Shown here in pieces: positions 34,617 through 41,912 of a stretch of 64,000 bases of DNA; position 1 is the stretch's first letter, and each line of letters starts with the position of its first letter. The notes below the pieces were generated by a model, which worked only from the letters and a program-made list of their open reading frames with translations, ran no database searches and was not told the origin of the DNA. Source of the DNA: CALELF01 sp045617925 (GTDB lineage: Bacteria > Synergistota > Synergistia > Synergistales > Synergistaceae); the NCBI GenBank assembly GCA_045617925.1, contig JAZLJR010000053.1, positions 1 to 64,000 on the forward strand. Reading direction: 5' to 3'. A program made the position numbers and the translations under genes.

Positions 34617-35515
34617 CAATCTTTTACCAAATCTGGCATTGCTTTTGCATAGCCTTCTTTCATCAAATCTTGTGTTATTTTCAAGTATCTTTCTGTTGCT
34701 GCAATGCTTTCATGACCAAGAAAATCTTGTATAAATTTTAGTGGTGCACCGTTTTCTAGCATGTGTGTGGCTGCTGAGTGTCGCAATGTGTGAGGAGAAA
34801 CTTCTCTAACTCCTGCTTTCTGTGCCACCTTTGTTACAATTCTCGTAATTGTTCGGACTGTCAAAAATTTTGCACGCACTGTTTCACCCTTTAGAAATGG
34901 ATCGTCCGTCTCGTGGGGGACTAAAGGCATATATATTTCTAGTAATTCTTTTAAGCGAAAACCGAAAGGAACAAGTCTTTCTTTTGAGCCTTTTCCAAAA
35001 ATTCGCATAATTCTTTCGTTTAAATCTATATTCCCCCAAGTTAAGGAAGCTAACTCTGAAACACGAAGACCACAAGAATATAGTGTTTCAATAATAACCC
35101 TGTCTCTCATTGCTGTAGGGGAAGATAAATCAATCCCATTGGCTAGAATGTTTTCTACGCTTTTTTGAGACAGAGCCCTAGGCAAAACTATATTTTTCTT
35201 CGGGCTTTTGATTGGTATTGAAGGATTGTTTGTTAAATCACCATGCCTTTGTAGCCATGAGCAAAAGCCTCTTAGGGCAGACATACGCCTTGAAACTGTT
35301 GACTTTTCCTCATTTATTCCAATGATATTTGACAGAAAAATGCGAAGAGACCTAGTGTCAAGTTGCTCAAGTTCATGGATGTCTTGATTTTTGAGAAAAG
35401 TGTTCAAGTGACGCAAATCAATTTCGTAATTAGTTATTGTATGCTTTGAGTAGCCCAAGACAGAAAGATGCTCAAGATATTCATGTATCAGTTGTTCTAT
35501 TTTATTTTCTTTCAT
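34616..35515 (-). CDS. Tyrosine recombinase XerC/XerD type
   Basis: A site-specific recombinase of 299 residues, likely for chromosome-dimer resolution. The N-terminal SAM-like domain (HTITNYEIDLRHLNTFL) precedes the catalytic domain, with Arg in YSCGLRVSELASL, His-x-x-Arg in SPHTLRHSAATHML, the His in LGHESIAATERY, and the nucleophile Tyr in that last segment. It sits with ttcA and DUF501 and not beside phage genes, which supports a housekeeping Xer over an integrase. GAGG lies before the ATG. Confidence 0.92.
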   Translation of the reverse strand: MKENKIEQLIHEYLEHLSVLGYSKHTITNYEIDLRHLNTFLKNQDIHELEQLDTRSLRIFLSNIIGINEEKSTVSRRMSALRGFCSWLQRHGDLTNNPSIPIKSPKKNIVLPRALSQKSVENILANGIDLSSPTAMRDRVIIETLYSCGLRVSELASLTWGNIDLNERIMRIFGKGSKERLVPFGFRLKELLEIYMPLVPHETDDPFLKGETVRAKFLTVRTITRIVTKVAQKAGVREVSPHTLRHSAATHMLENGAPLKFIQDFLGHESIAATERYLKITQDLMKEGYAKAMPDLVKD

Positions 35516-35538
35516 ACGACCTCGTTTCCAGCATCAAA

Positions 35539-36288
35539 CTATGTTGATTGCTTCCATTGACTTTTCATTAATGCGTGAAGGATATTACTTTTTACATCGC
35601 TATGTTTAGCTTCTAGGTATTCAATAATTTCTTGTGCTTCTTTACGTTGTGTATGTGTGCCATAGGGGCAAGAAGAAGTTAAAATTGGTAAATTTAACCG
35701 CAACGATTCAAGCGAAATTTGTCGTTCTTCAACATAAATCAGTGGGCGTATAACGCTTATTTTACTTTTTGTCATAAAAATATTTGGCTCAAAACACTTG
35801 AAGTTTCCGGTGTGAAGAAGGTTTAGCAAAACTGTTTGAGCGACATCATCTTTATGGTGACCTAAAGCAATTTTGTTATAGCCAAATTCATTTGCAGCTG
35901 TTGCCAGCAAACCACGCCTAAAATTTGCACAGAGACTACAGGGACTTTTTTCTTTTCGCTCGGAAATTATCTGAAAAGTGGGGTGATCTTTTGTAATGAA
36001 GGGGATATCTAATTCACGCAAAAAATTTTTTATATCTGCTAACTCTTGTGTGGAGTTAGATTGATTTATGTAACAGGCTCCAAGCTCAAATTTTATTGGG
36101 CTTCTTGTTTGCAGTATGTGTAATGCAAGAGTAAGTATAAAGCTGTCTTTTCCACCAGAGAAACCTATCAAAATTTTGTCATTTTTATTTATCATATTAA
36201 AATCAAAAACGGCTTTTCCAACGAGACGTGAAATTTTTTGTGAGAGTTTTGGAAAGTCGCTAGTTAAGTTATTCTCTGCATTACCCAT
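35539..36288 (-). CDS. ttcA: tRNA 2-thiocytidine synthetase TtcA-like protein
   Basis: A PP-loop ATPase of the TtcA family, which thiolates C32 of some tRNAs. The 249-residue protein has the PP-loop GFSGGKDSFIL, the central cluster motif SPCSLCANFRRG, ALGHHKDDVAQT and a third Cys in TSSCPYGTHTQR; these three Cys bind the [4Fe-4S] cluster in known TtcA. It heads the ttcA-xer-DUF501 group and is divergent from the flippase-like gene. Confidence 0.9.
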   Translation of the reverse strand: MGNAENNLTSDFPKLSQKISRLVGKAVFDFNMINKNDKILIGFSGGKDSFILTLALHILQTRSPIKFELGACYINQSNSTQELADIKNFLRELDIPFITKDHPTFQIISERKEKSPCSLCANFRRGLLATAANEFGYNKIALGHHKDDVAQTVLLNLLHTGNFKCFEPNIFMTKSKISVIRPLIYVEERQISLESLRLNLPILTSSCPYGTHTQRKEAQEIIEYLEAKHSDVKSNILHALMKSQWKQST

Positions 36289-36322
36289 AATTGTTCAACC
36301 TTCATTTTTATTTTATAGTGCG

Positions 36323-36350
36323 ATTATATCATCTAAAGTAAATTTTTGCA
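36323..36350 (-). promoter_or_regulatory. Candidate promoter of ttcA
   Basis: Minus-strand TATAAT (36328-36323) is preceded by a weak TGCAAA (36350-36345) at 16 bases. The -35 box falls inside the palindrome at 36342. Confidence 0.45.
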
Positions 36351-36363
36351 TTTCTGCAAAAAT
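36342..36363. promoter_or_regulatory. 22-bp inverted repeat between divergent promoters, possible operator
   Basis: ATTTTTGCA-TTTC-TGCAAAAAT has nine-base perfect arms. It overlaps the candidate ttcA -35 box and ends five bases before the -35 box of the flippase-like gene, a classic position for a regulator acting on both promoters. No T run follows, so it is not a plain terminator. Confidence 0.45.
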
Positions 36364-36368
36364 ATTTC

Positions 36369-36396
36369 TTGCTAAGTAACCTAATTTTGTTATAAT
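36369..36396 (+). promoter_or_regulatory. Promoter of the flippase-like gene, ychF and ROK kinase
   Basis: TTGCTA (36369-36374) and TATAAT (36391-36396) are 16 bases apart, 25 bases before the TTG start at 36422. Confidence 0.72.
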
Positions 36397-36421
36397 TACT
36401 AGTTGGATTGGAGGTGTCGTC

Positions 36422-37480
36422 TTGACTGTTCGCAAGGGAATTTCTGTTTTTACATTTTTTGTTTTAATTTCTATGATAGCAATTGTTTGTTACACTGCAG
36501 ATGCTAGCACATACGAGGCGTTGAAGAATGCTAATATACTGTTGCTTTTTTGTGGTTTTGGACTAGTTGTGTTAGGTTGGATGCTTGATTCATTTAAATT
36601 TATGACGCTTTCTCTTGCAGCAGGAGAGAAATTGTCATTTAAGGATACATTGACAGTTGTGCTAGTGAATTATTTTGGTTGCGCAATTACACCTATGCAA
36701 AGTGGTGGTGGTCCTTTCCAAGTCTATATGTTATATCAGAATGGTGTTGCAGTTGGTAAATCTGTTGCAATCACGCTTGTGCGCACAATTTTTACTCTTG
36801 TTATTTTAGCACTGGTTGTCCCCTTTGCAATGACATTAGACGAAAGTGTTTTAGATAATTACAAATACCTAAGCTTATATTTATATTATATATTTGCTTT
36901 TGTTGGTGCGGCTGTGGCGCTGATTATAATTAGTATTGTTAAACCTTCCATCTTAAAACATATTGTAGAAAAGCTGTTAAAACTAATAAATAGATTTGGC
37001 TTTATTAAAGCTCCGCGTTTGAAAAATATTTTACAAAAGGTTCACAACGAAATAGATATTTATAATGCCAATATGAAAGAGTTTGTCGGACGAGGTAAGA
37101 AATGGCTTTTTATTTCTTTTCTCGTGGCAATATGCCATATGTTTGTTTATATGTCTGTTATGCCTGTTATTATTGTGGCAACAGGTTTTAGCGTGAACTT
37201 TTTACAATGCCTAATAGCAGAAGCACTATTTCTTTTTGTTTTATATTTTGTGCCTACTCCAGGTGCTTCTGGCATTGCTGAATGTGGAGCAGCAACAATT
37301 TGTGCAATGTTTATGCCATTAGGTGCTGCAGGCATTACAGCGATACTGTGGCGTATGATATCTGAATACACAGGAATAGCACTAGGGGCTGTTGTCATGA
37401 TAAAAAGTCTCGGCTTATCCAATGCAAACGAATTACTAGCAAAAAATAAAAAAGCAAAGAAAAATTTTTCAAAGGAATAA
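36422..37480 (+). CDS. Lysylphosphatidylglycerol synthase-like (UPF0104) integral membrane protein
   Basis: A polytopic membrane protein of 352 residues with about eight helices, related to the flippase half of MprF and to the UPF0104 family. Typical segments are YFGCAITPMQSGGGPFQVYML and FVPTPGASGIAECGAA. Many homologues stand alone, as here, without the synthase domain; the cargo is unknown. The start is TTG at 36422, with GAGGTG five bases upstream. A Lys-rich C-terminus faces the cytoplasm. ychF follows after 13 bases. Confidence 0.85.
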   Translation: MTVRKGISVFTFFVLISMIAIVCYTADASTYEALKNANILLLFCGFGLVVLGWMLDSFKFMTLSLAAGEKLSFKDTLTVVLVNYFGCAITPMQSGGGPFQVYMLYQNGVAVGKSVAITLVRTIFTLVILALVVPFAMTLDESVLDNYKYLSLYLYYIFAFVGAAVALIIISIVKPSILKHIVEKLLKLINRFGFIKAPRLKNILQKVHNEIDIYNANMKEFVGRGKKWLFISFLVAICHMFVYMSVMPVIIVATGFSVNFLQCLIAEALFLFVLYFVPTPGASGIAECGAATICAMFMPLGAAGITAILWRMISEYTGIALGAVVMIKSLGLSNANELLAKNKKAKKNFSKE

Positions 37481-37493
37481 AGGAGAAAATACA

Positions 37494-38588
37494 TTGTTAC
37501 ATTGCGGAATTATCGGTTTGCCACTAAGTGGCAAAAGCACAATATTTAATGTAATTACTAAGGCTGGAGCAGAGGTAAAACCTTATGCTGGTGGAAAAAC
37601 TGATCCAAACAGAGCAGTTGTTCCTGTTCCTGATGCTCGTTTTGATAAGCTTGTGGAATTTTACAAGCCTAAAAAAGAAACTCCATCTCAAATAGAATTT
37701 GTTGATCTTGCTGGATTATCTCGCGGAGCTGGTCAAGGTTTGGGATTGGGAAATGCCTTTTTGTCTTTTGTAAGTGACGCAGATGCACTTGTTCATGTTA
37801 TCCGTTGCTTTGAAAATAGCGGGGTAGAGCATCCAGAGGGTAGCATTGATCCTGTCCGTGACTGGGATATTGTCAATAACGAGCTGATATTTAGAGACCT
37901 TGCTGTTATTGAAAATCGTCTTACAAAATTATCTGCAAAAAAGAAACTTCTGCCAGAAGAAGCAAAGGAAAAAGCACTGCTTGAAAAATGTAATGAATGC
38001 TTGATGGAAGAAAAGCCTCTTTCTAGTATTGAAATGACTGTTGAAGAAAAAAGATCTCTTCGTGGTTTTGCCTTTGTAACATCTAAACCTCAGATAGTTG
38101 TTTTGAATTTAGACGAAACACAAGTTGAAGATGAAAAAATACCAAAATATAGTGAATTACAAAAGAAAGCTCAAGAATCTGGAGTAATTCTTGTCAAGCT
38201 ATATGGCAGTATTGAAATGGATATTATTGAGTTAAGCCCAGAAGATGCAGCTTTATTTACAGAAGGATTAAAAATTACAGAGCCAGGTAGAGAACGCTTA
38301 ATCAATGAAGCCTATAAAACACTTGGGCTTATTTCCTTCTTTACATCTGGACAAGATGAAGTCCGTGCTTGGGCTTTAGCTGATGGTGGCACAGCGGTAG
38401 ATGCGGCTGGCACAATACATTCAGACCTTGCAAGAGGCTTTATAAGGGCACAAGTTGTTGCTTATAAAGATTTTGAGGCACATCACAATTCTTTCGATGA
38501 GTGCAGAAAAGCAGGTGTATTGCGTCTTGAGGGAAAAGAATATAAGGTTCATGACGGAGACATGATAGAAATTCGCTTTAACATCTAG
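37494..38588 (+). CDS. ychF: Redox-regulated ATPase YchF
   Basis: YchF is an Obg-family protein that prefers ATP and associates with ribosomes. The 364-residue protein shows G1 GLPLSGKSTIFN, FVDLAGLSRGAGQGLGLGN, the degenerate G4 (NLDE in place of NKxD) and a C-terminal TGS domain (TSGQDEVRAWALADG, HSDLARGFIRA). The start is TTG 37494, with AGGAG eight bases upstream. Confidence 0.95.
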   Translation: MLHCGIIGLPLSGKSTIFNVITKAGAEVKPYAGGKTDPNRAVVPVPDARFDKLVEFYKPKKETPSQIEFVDLAGLSRGAGQGLGLGNAFLSFVSDADALVHVIRCFENSGVEHPEGSIDPVRDWDIVNNELIFRDLAVIENRLTKLSAKKKLLPEEAKEKALLEKCNECLMEEKPLSSIEMTVEEKRSLRGFAFVTSKPQIVVLNLDETQVEDEKIPKYSELQKKAQESGVILVKLYGSIEMDIIELSPEDAALFTEGLKITEPGRERLINEAYKTLGLISFFTSGQDEVRAWALADGGTAVDAAGTIHSDLARGFIRAQVVAYKDFEAHHNSFDECRKAGVLRLEGKEYKVHDGDMIEIRFNI

Positions 38589-38599
38589 TGGATATTATT

Positions 38600-39508
38600 A
38601 TGACGTGTAAAAACAACGAAAAAAGATTAGGTATTGACATAGGTGGCCATACACTGACAATAGCAGAAGTGATAGCATCACCTAGACCACAAATTATAAA
38701 TAAAAAAACAATCAGCACACCATCTCCAAGAACGCCAAAAACTCTTATTGACGCACTAGTTTCCTTAGTGCGAGAGTATGTAGATGATGGTGAGAAGTGT
38801 TGCGTAGGAATAGCTGTTCCAGGAGCACTAGACAAAACAAAAAGTTTTTGCAACCTTACAAATTTTGGTAACGTAAAATGTAATTTATCAAAATTGCTTG
38901 AAGAAGAACTTTCAAAGCATAACATTACTGCAAAGGTTAAAGCTGAGAATGATGCAAATGCTGTCGCTATTGGTGAAAAAATAGCTGGTGAAGCCAAAGA
39001 CATAGAGGACTTTGTTTGTGTCACGCTTGGAACTGGAATTGGCGGAGGCATTTTTTCAAATAATAAGCTTTTAACAGGCGCACATGGTCTAGCTGGTGAA
39101 CTTGGGCATATATTCCTAGAAGATAAAGAGAGAGAGTGCCCTTGTGGTGGCAAGGGGCATTTAGAGGCCTTTGTTGGTGCATATGTTGTTGAGAATGAAG
39201 CAACAAATTTAGGTATAGCAGATAATTTTAAAGAACTTTGGGAAAAACGTGACTCAGTAGAAGATGCAGGGAGAATTATTTCTCAATTTCTTGATAGAAT
39301 TGCTTCAGCTTTTGCCACATACATTGCAATATTAGACCCTGAAGCAATATTTTTATATGGTGGCATTTCAAAAAGTGATGGAATTATTCCAGAAATTACA
39401 AAGAGATTAACACCTCTTTTGTCAACTGCAGAAAAATGTAATTGTAAAATTATGGTTTCCGGTTTAGGTGAGGATGCTGCCCTTTATGGCGTTGCCTTAG
39501 AGCAATAA
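38600..39508 (+). CDS. ROK family sugar kinase (glucokinase-like)
   Basis: A ROK-family kinase of 302 residues: phosphate loop LGIDIGGHTLT, catalytic region NDANAVAIGE, LGTGIGGGIF, and the zinc region GELGHIFLE...CPCGGKGHLE. In the usual CxCGxxGCxE motif the third Cys is replaced by His here, which could still bind zinc. Glucokinase or N-acetylhexosamine kinase are both possible. A GTG at 38588 sharing a base with the ychF stop is an alternative start, coupled to ychF. Confidence 0.86.
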   Translation: MTCKNNEKRLGIDIGGHTLTIAEVIASPRPQIINKKTISTPSPRTPKTLIDALVSLVREYVDDGEKCCVGIAVPGALDKTKSFCNLTNFGNVKCNLSKLLEEELSKHNITAKVKAENDANAVAIGEKIAGEAKDIEDFVCVTLGTGIGGGIFSNNKLLTGAHGLAGELGHIFLEDKERECPCGGKGHLEAFVGAYVVENEATNLGIADNFKELWEKRDSVEDAGRIISQFLDRIASAFATYIAILDPEAIFLYGGISKSDGIIPEITKRLTPLLSTAEKCNCKIMVSGLGEDAALYGVALEQ

Positions 39509-39516
39509 ATTTCCTA

Positions 39517-39544
39517 TTGATTTTTTTTATTTTTGTGATACAAT
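39517..39544 (+). promoter_or_regulatory. Promoter of the rimP-nusA-infB operon
   Basis: TTGATT (39517-39522) and TACAAT (39539-39544) are 16 bases apart. Initiation near 39551 gives a leader of about 65 bases before rimP. Confidence 0.65.
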
Positions 39545-39561
39545 AACGACACTTCGTTATT
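39542..39561. promoter_or_regulatory. Inverted repeat over the rimP promoter -10/start region
   Basis: AATAACGA-CACT-TCGTTATT has perfect eight-base arms and spans the end of the -10 box and the predicted start site. It could be an operator at DNA level. Confidence 0.4.
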
Positions 39562-39564
39562 ATC

Positions 39565-39591
39565 AAAAGAGTGGGCTTGCCCACTCTTTTT
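39565..39591 (+). terminator. Intrinsic-terminator-like hairpin in the rimP leader (candidate attenuator)
   Basis: GAGTGGGC/GCCCACTC, extended by AAAA on the left and TTTTT on the right, forms a strong hairpin with a short T run. It lies after the candidate promoter and 25 bases before the rimP ATG, so it may attenuate the operon; it could also end the ROK kinase transcript. Confidence 0.7.
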
Positions 39592-39615
39592 CTTGTTACT
39601 TTGGAGGTTTGTTTT

Positions 39616-40113
39616 ATGGATAAAAGAATATGTGATAAAATTTTTCCAGAGCTTTCCTCTCGTGCAAAATCTCATGGGTATAACTGCATAGGGCTTGAAT
39701 TAGTGCATGAGGATGAGCAAAATATCCTTAGGCTATATATAGAAAATAATGCAGGGACAGATTTACTTGGATGTGAAGCTGTTAGCCGTGATATTTCACT
39801 GTATTTAGACACAGTAGAGGATATGCTCCCACCACATTACCTTTTGGAAGTTACGAGTCCAGGTTTAGAGCGCCCTCTTTTTACAGAACAAGATTTTATT
39901 GATAATATAGGACAAATAGCAGAACTTACCTTGACAAATAAAAAAACTATAGTTGGTGACATTTCTGACGCTAATCAATCATTACTAAAGTTGAGTTTAG
40001 GTTCTGAAATTTTAGAATTTGAATACAATGAAATACAAGCTGCTCACCTAGTGTTTAGTTTAACAAAAGGGCAGAAAAAAATATTTAAGAAAAATAATAA
40101 AAAGAAAAAATAA
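39616..40113 (+). CDS. rimP: Ribosome maturation factor RimP
   Basis: RimP assists 30S subunit maturation. The 165-residue protein has two small domains: the N-terminal part (YNCIGLELVHEDEQNILRLY, in part GLELVHEDEQNILRLYI; CEAVSRDIS) and the hallmark LEVTSPGLERPLF, then a C-terminal SH3-like domain ending in a Lys-rich tail. I chose the ATG at 39616 with GGAGG upstream. It heads the conserved rimP-nusA-ylxR-L7Ae-infB order. Confidence 0.94.
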   Translation: MDKRICDKIFPELSSRAKSHGYNCIGLELVHEDEQNILRLYIENNAGTDLLGCEAVSRDISLYLDTVEDMLPPHYLLEVTSPGLERPLFTEQDFIDNIGQIAELTLTNKKTIVGDISDANQSLLKLSLGSEILEFEYNEIQAAHLVFSLTKGQKKIFKKNNKKKK

Positions 40114-40132
40114 ATGAAAGGAAGAATGAACA

Positions 40133-41287
40133 ATGCAATTAGGACATTCAAAGGACAAAAATTTAAAAGAAATTATCTCTACAATTGCACTTCAAAAGGG
40201 ATTGGACCAGTCGGTAATAATCCGCAGTATTGAGCAGGCAATACTTGCCGCATATAAGAAGTTTAGAGCTTCACAAGGTGACCCCAACTATAAATCTTCT
40301 GCTCAAAAAACAAGTGTAGAAGTTAATTTTGATCCAGATACAAACCAACTTCATGTATTTGAGGTTTATGAAATAGTTGAGACAGCTGACGATATTAAAA
40401 ATCCATACACACAATGGACATTGGAAGATGCTGAGTATGCTGGTTTGTCTGGATTATCCGTTGGTGAGTATGCAAGAGTTGAACAATCACCCGAGAATTT
40501 TGGAAGAATTGCCGCACAAACAGCAAGACAAGTTATCCTGCAAAGATTGAAGGATGCTGAAAAAGATCAATTAAGATCTCGCTTAAAAGAAAAAGAAGAT
40601 AATGTTATAACTGGCATTGTTAGTAAAATTAAAGGAGATAAAACCTTTGTAATAATTGATTCAAAGGCTGAAATAGAGGCATTATTGCCAGAAAATGAAA
40701 AAATATTTGGCGAAAATTACGAAATAGATAGCCATCACAAGTTCTATCTTTTTCTTGATAAAATTCCAGGTGGAAGATCTCGTTATGTTGTTTCGAGGAA
40801 GCATCCCAATCTTTTACGCCGACTTATGGCAATAGAAATTCCTGAAATACAGGAGGGAGTTGTTGAAATAAAATCTGTCGTTAGAGAGGCAGGAGCTAGA
40901 TCAAAAGTCGCTGTTAAGTCTCTAGATCCTAATGTTGATCCAGTTGGTGCATGTATCGGAAGTGCCGAATCTAGACGTCTTGAGAATATTACAAAAGAGC
41001 TTTCTGGTGAAAGAATTGACATAGTCAGGTATGATGACGATATTGAGCAATTCATCATCAATGCACTTTCTCAAGCAAAAATAGTCCGTCTTGAAAAAGC
41101 TGAGGTTAACGGCAGAATTCAATATACAGCAATTGTTCATCCAGGTAATTTATCTCAAGCAATAGGCAAAGCTGGACAAAATGTTCGTCTTGCTGCGAGG
41201 TTGACTGGATGCAAAATTGATATAAAACCCGATGAAGATGAAGTTATGCCTACATTTGCAGATATATTAAAAGAAAATAAAAAATAG
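40133..41287 (+). CDS. nusA: Transcription termination/antitermination protein NusA
   Basis: NusA binds RNA polymerase and modulates pausing and termination. The 384-residue protein has the N-terminal polymerase-binding domain, an S1 domain (about residues 135-200) and two KH domains (VDPVGACIGSAESR; HPGNLSQAIGKAGQNVRLAARLTG in part: SQAIGKAGQNVRLA). It lacks the extra acidic repeats of E. coli NusA, as in Firmicutes. AAGGAAG precedes the ATG. It may control its own operon through the hairpin at 39565. Confidence 0.96.
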   Translation: MQLGHSKDKNLKEIISTIALQKGLDQSVIIRSIEQAILAAYKKFRASQGDPNYKSSAQKTSVEVNFDPDTNQLHVFEVYEIVETADDIKNPYTQWTLEDAEYAGLSGLSVGEYARVEQSPENFGRIAAQTARQVILQRLKDAEKDQLRSRLKEKEDNVITGIVSKIKGDKTFVIIDSKAEIEALLPENEKIFGENYEIDSHHKFYLFLDKIPGGRSRYVVSRKHPNLLRRLMAIEIPEIQEGVVEIKSVVREAGARSKVAVKSLDPNVDPVGACIGSAESRRLENITKELSGERIDIVRYDDDIEQFIINALSQAKIVRLEKAEVNGRIQYTAIVHPGNLSQAIGKAGQNVRLAARLTGCKIDIKPDEDEVMPTFADILKENKK

Positions 41288-41288
41288 T

Positions 41289-41573
41289 ATGTCAGTAAAA
41301 ACAAAAGAAGAAAAAAAAGCTCGTATGCGTTTATGTGTTGGTTGCGATGTTTCGCATCCAAAAGGTGAAATGCTACGCATAGTTAGAAATTTAAATGGAG
41401 AAGTCATGCTTGATATAACAGGAAATGCAGATGGTCGAGGAGTATATGTCTGCCCGAATATTATTTGTTTTGAGAAGGCAGTAAAAAAGAGTGGCTTAAC
41501 TCGTTCCCTAAAGACAAACACATTATTAACACAGCTGAAGGATGAAATTATCACCGTTATTAGTGATACATAA
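41289..41573 (+). CDS. YlxR/RnpM family RNA-binding protein
   Basis: The 94-residue protein is of the YlxR (DUF448) family, whose Bacillus member binds RNase P RNA. Typical are RLCVGCDVSHPKGEMLRIVR and GRGVYVCPNIICFEKAVK. It begins one base after the nusA stop and is followed by the L7Ae-like gene, exactly the conserved order. Confidence 0.92.
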   Translation: MSVKTKEEKKARMRLCVGCDVSHPKGEMLRIVRNLNGEVMLDITGNADGRGVYVCPNIICFEKAVKKSGLTRSLKTNTLLTQLKDEIITVISDT

Positions 41574-41583
41574 AAAGACAAAA

Positions 41584-41901
41584 ATGAATAATTCATTTAA
41601 TTTTTTAGGACTTGCTAAGAAGGCAAATGCAATTTTAATAGGACAGGACGATGTTTTATTTGCTTTACAACATGGCATTGAAATGTTTGTATTGATAAGT
41701 AGCGATGTTTCCACTACATTACTTCGCAAGATACAGACAAAAGCCTCGGCTACAAACTCGTCAATTGTAAAACTTGGCCTATCTCGTGGTGAAATTGGTT
41801 CTTTACTTGGCATCCGCTCTGCAAGTGTTTTGGCAATCAAAAAAGATAATTCTTTTGCAGAGAAATTAAAACAAATTGAACTTTGTAAAAAATATAGTTA
41901 G
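41584..41901 (+). CDS. Ribosomal L7Ae/L30e/S12e/Gadd45-family protein (YlxQ-like)
   Basis: A 105-residue L7Ae-fold protein: NFLGLAKKANAILIGQDDVL, MFVLISSDVS and LGSLLGIRSASVLAI match the YlxQ-type kink-turn-binding family. It sits between ylxR and infB as in Bacillus. The ATG at 41584 has no clear ribosome site, so it may depend on coupling to ylxR; an ATG at 41542 inside ylxR is an alternative. Confidence 0.85.
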   Translation: MNNSFNFLGLAKKANAILIGQDDVLFALQHGIEMFVLISSDVSTTLLRKIQTKASATNSSIVKLGLSRGEIGSLLGIRSASVLAIKKDNSFAEKLKQIELCKKYS

Positions 41902-41912
41902 GAGTGAACAGT

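Noticed and set aside
34616..35515. Xer-type recombinase as a phage or island integrase
   Set aside because: It is embedded between ttcA and DUF501 with start/stop overlap, has typical Xer length, and no att repeats or phage genes are nearby.
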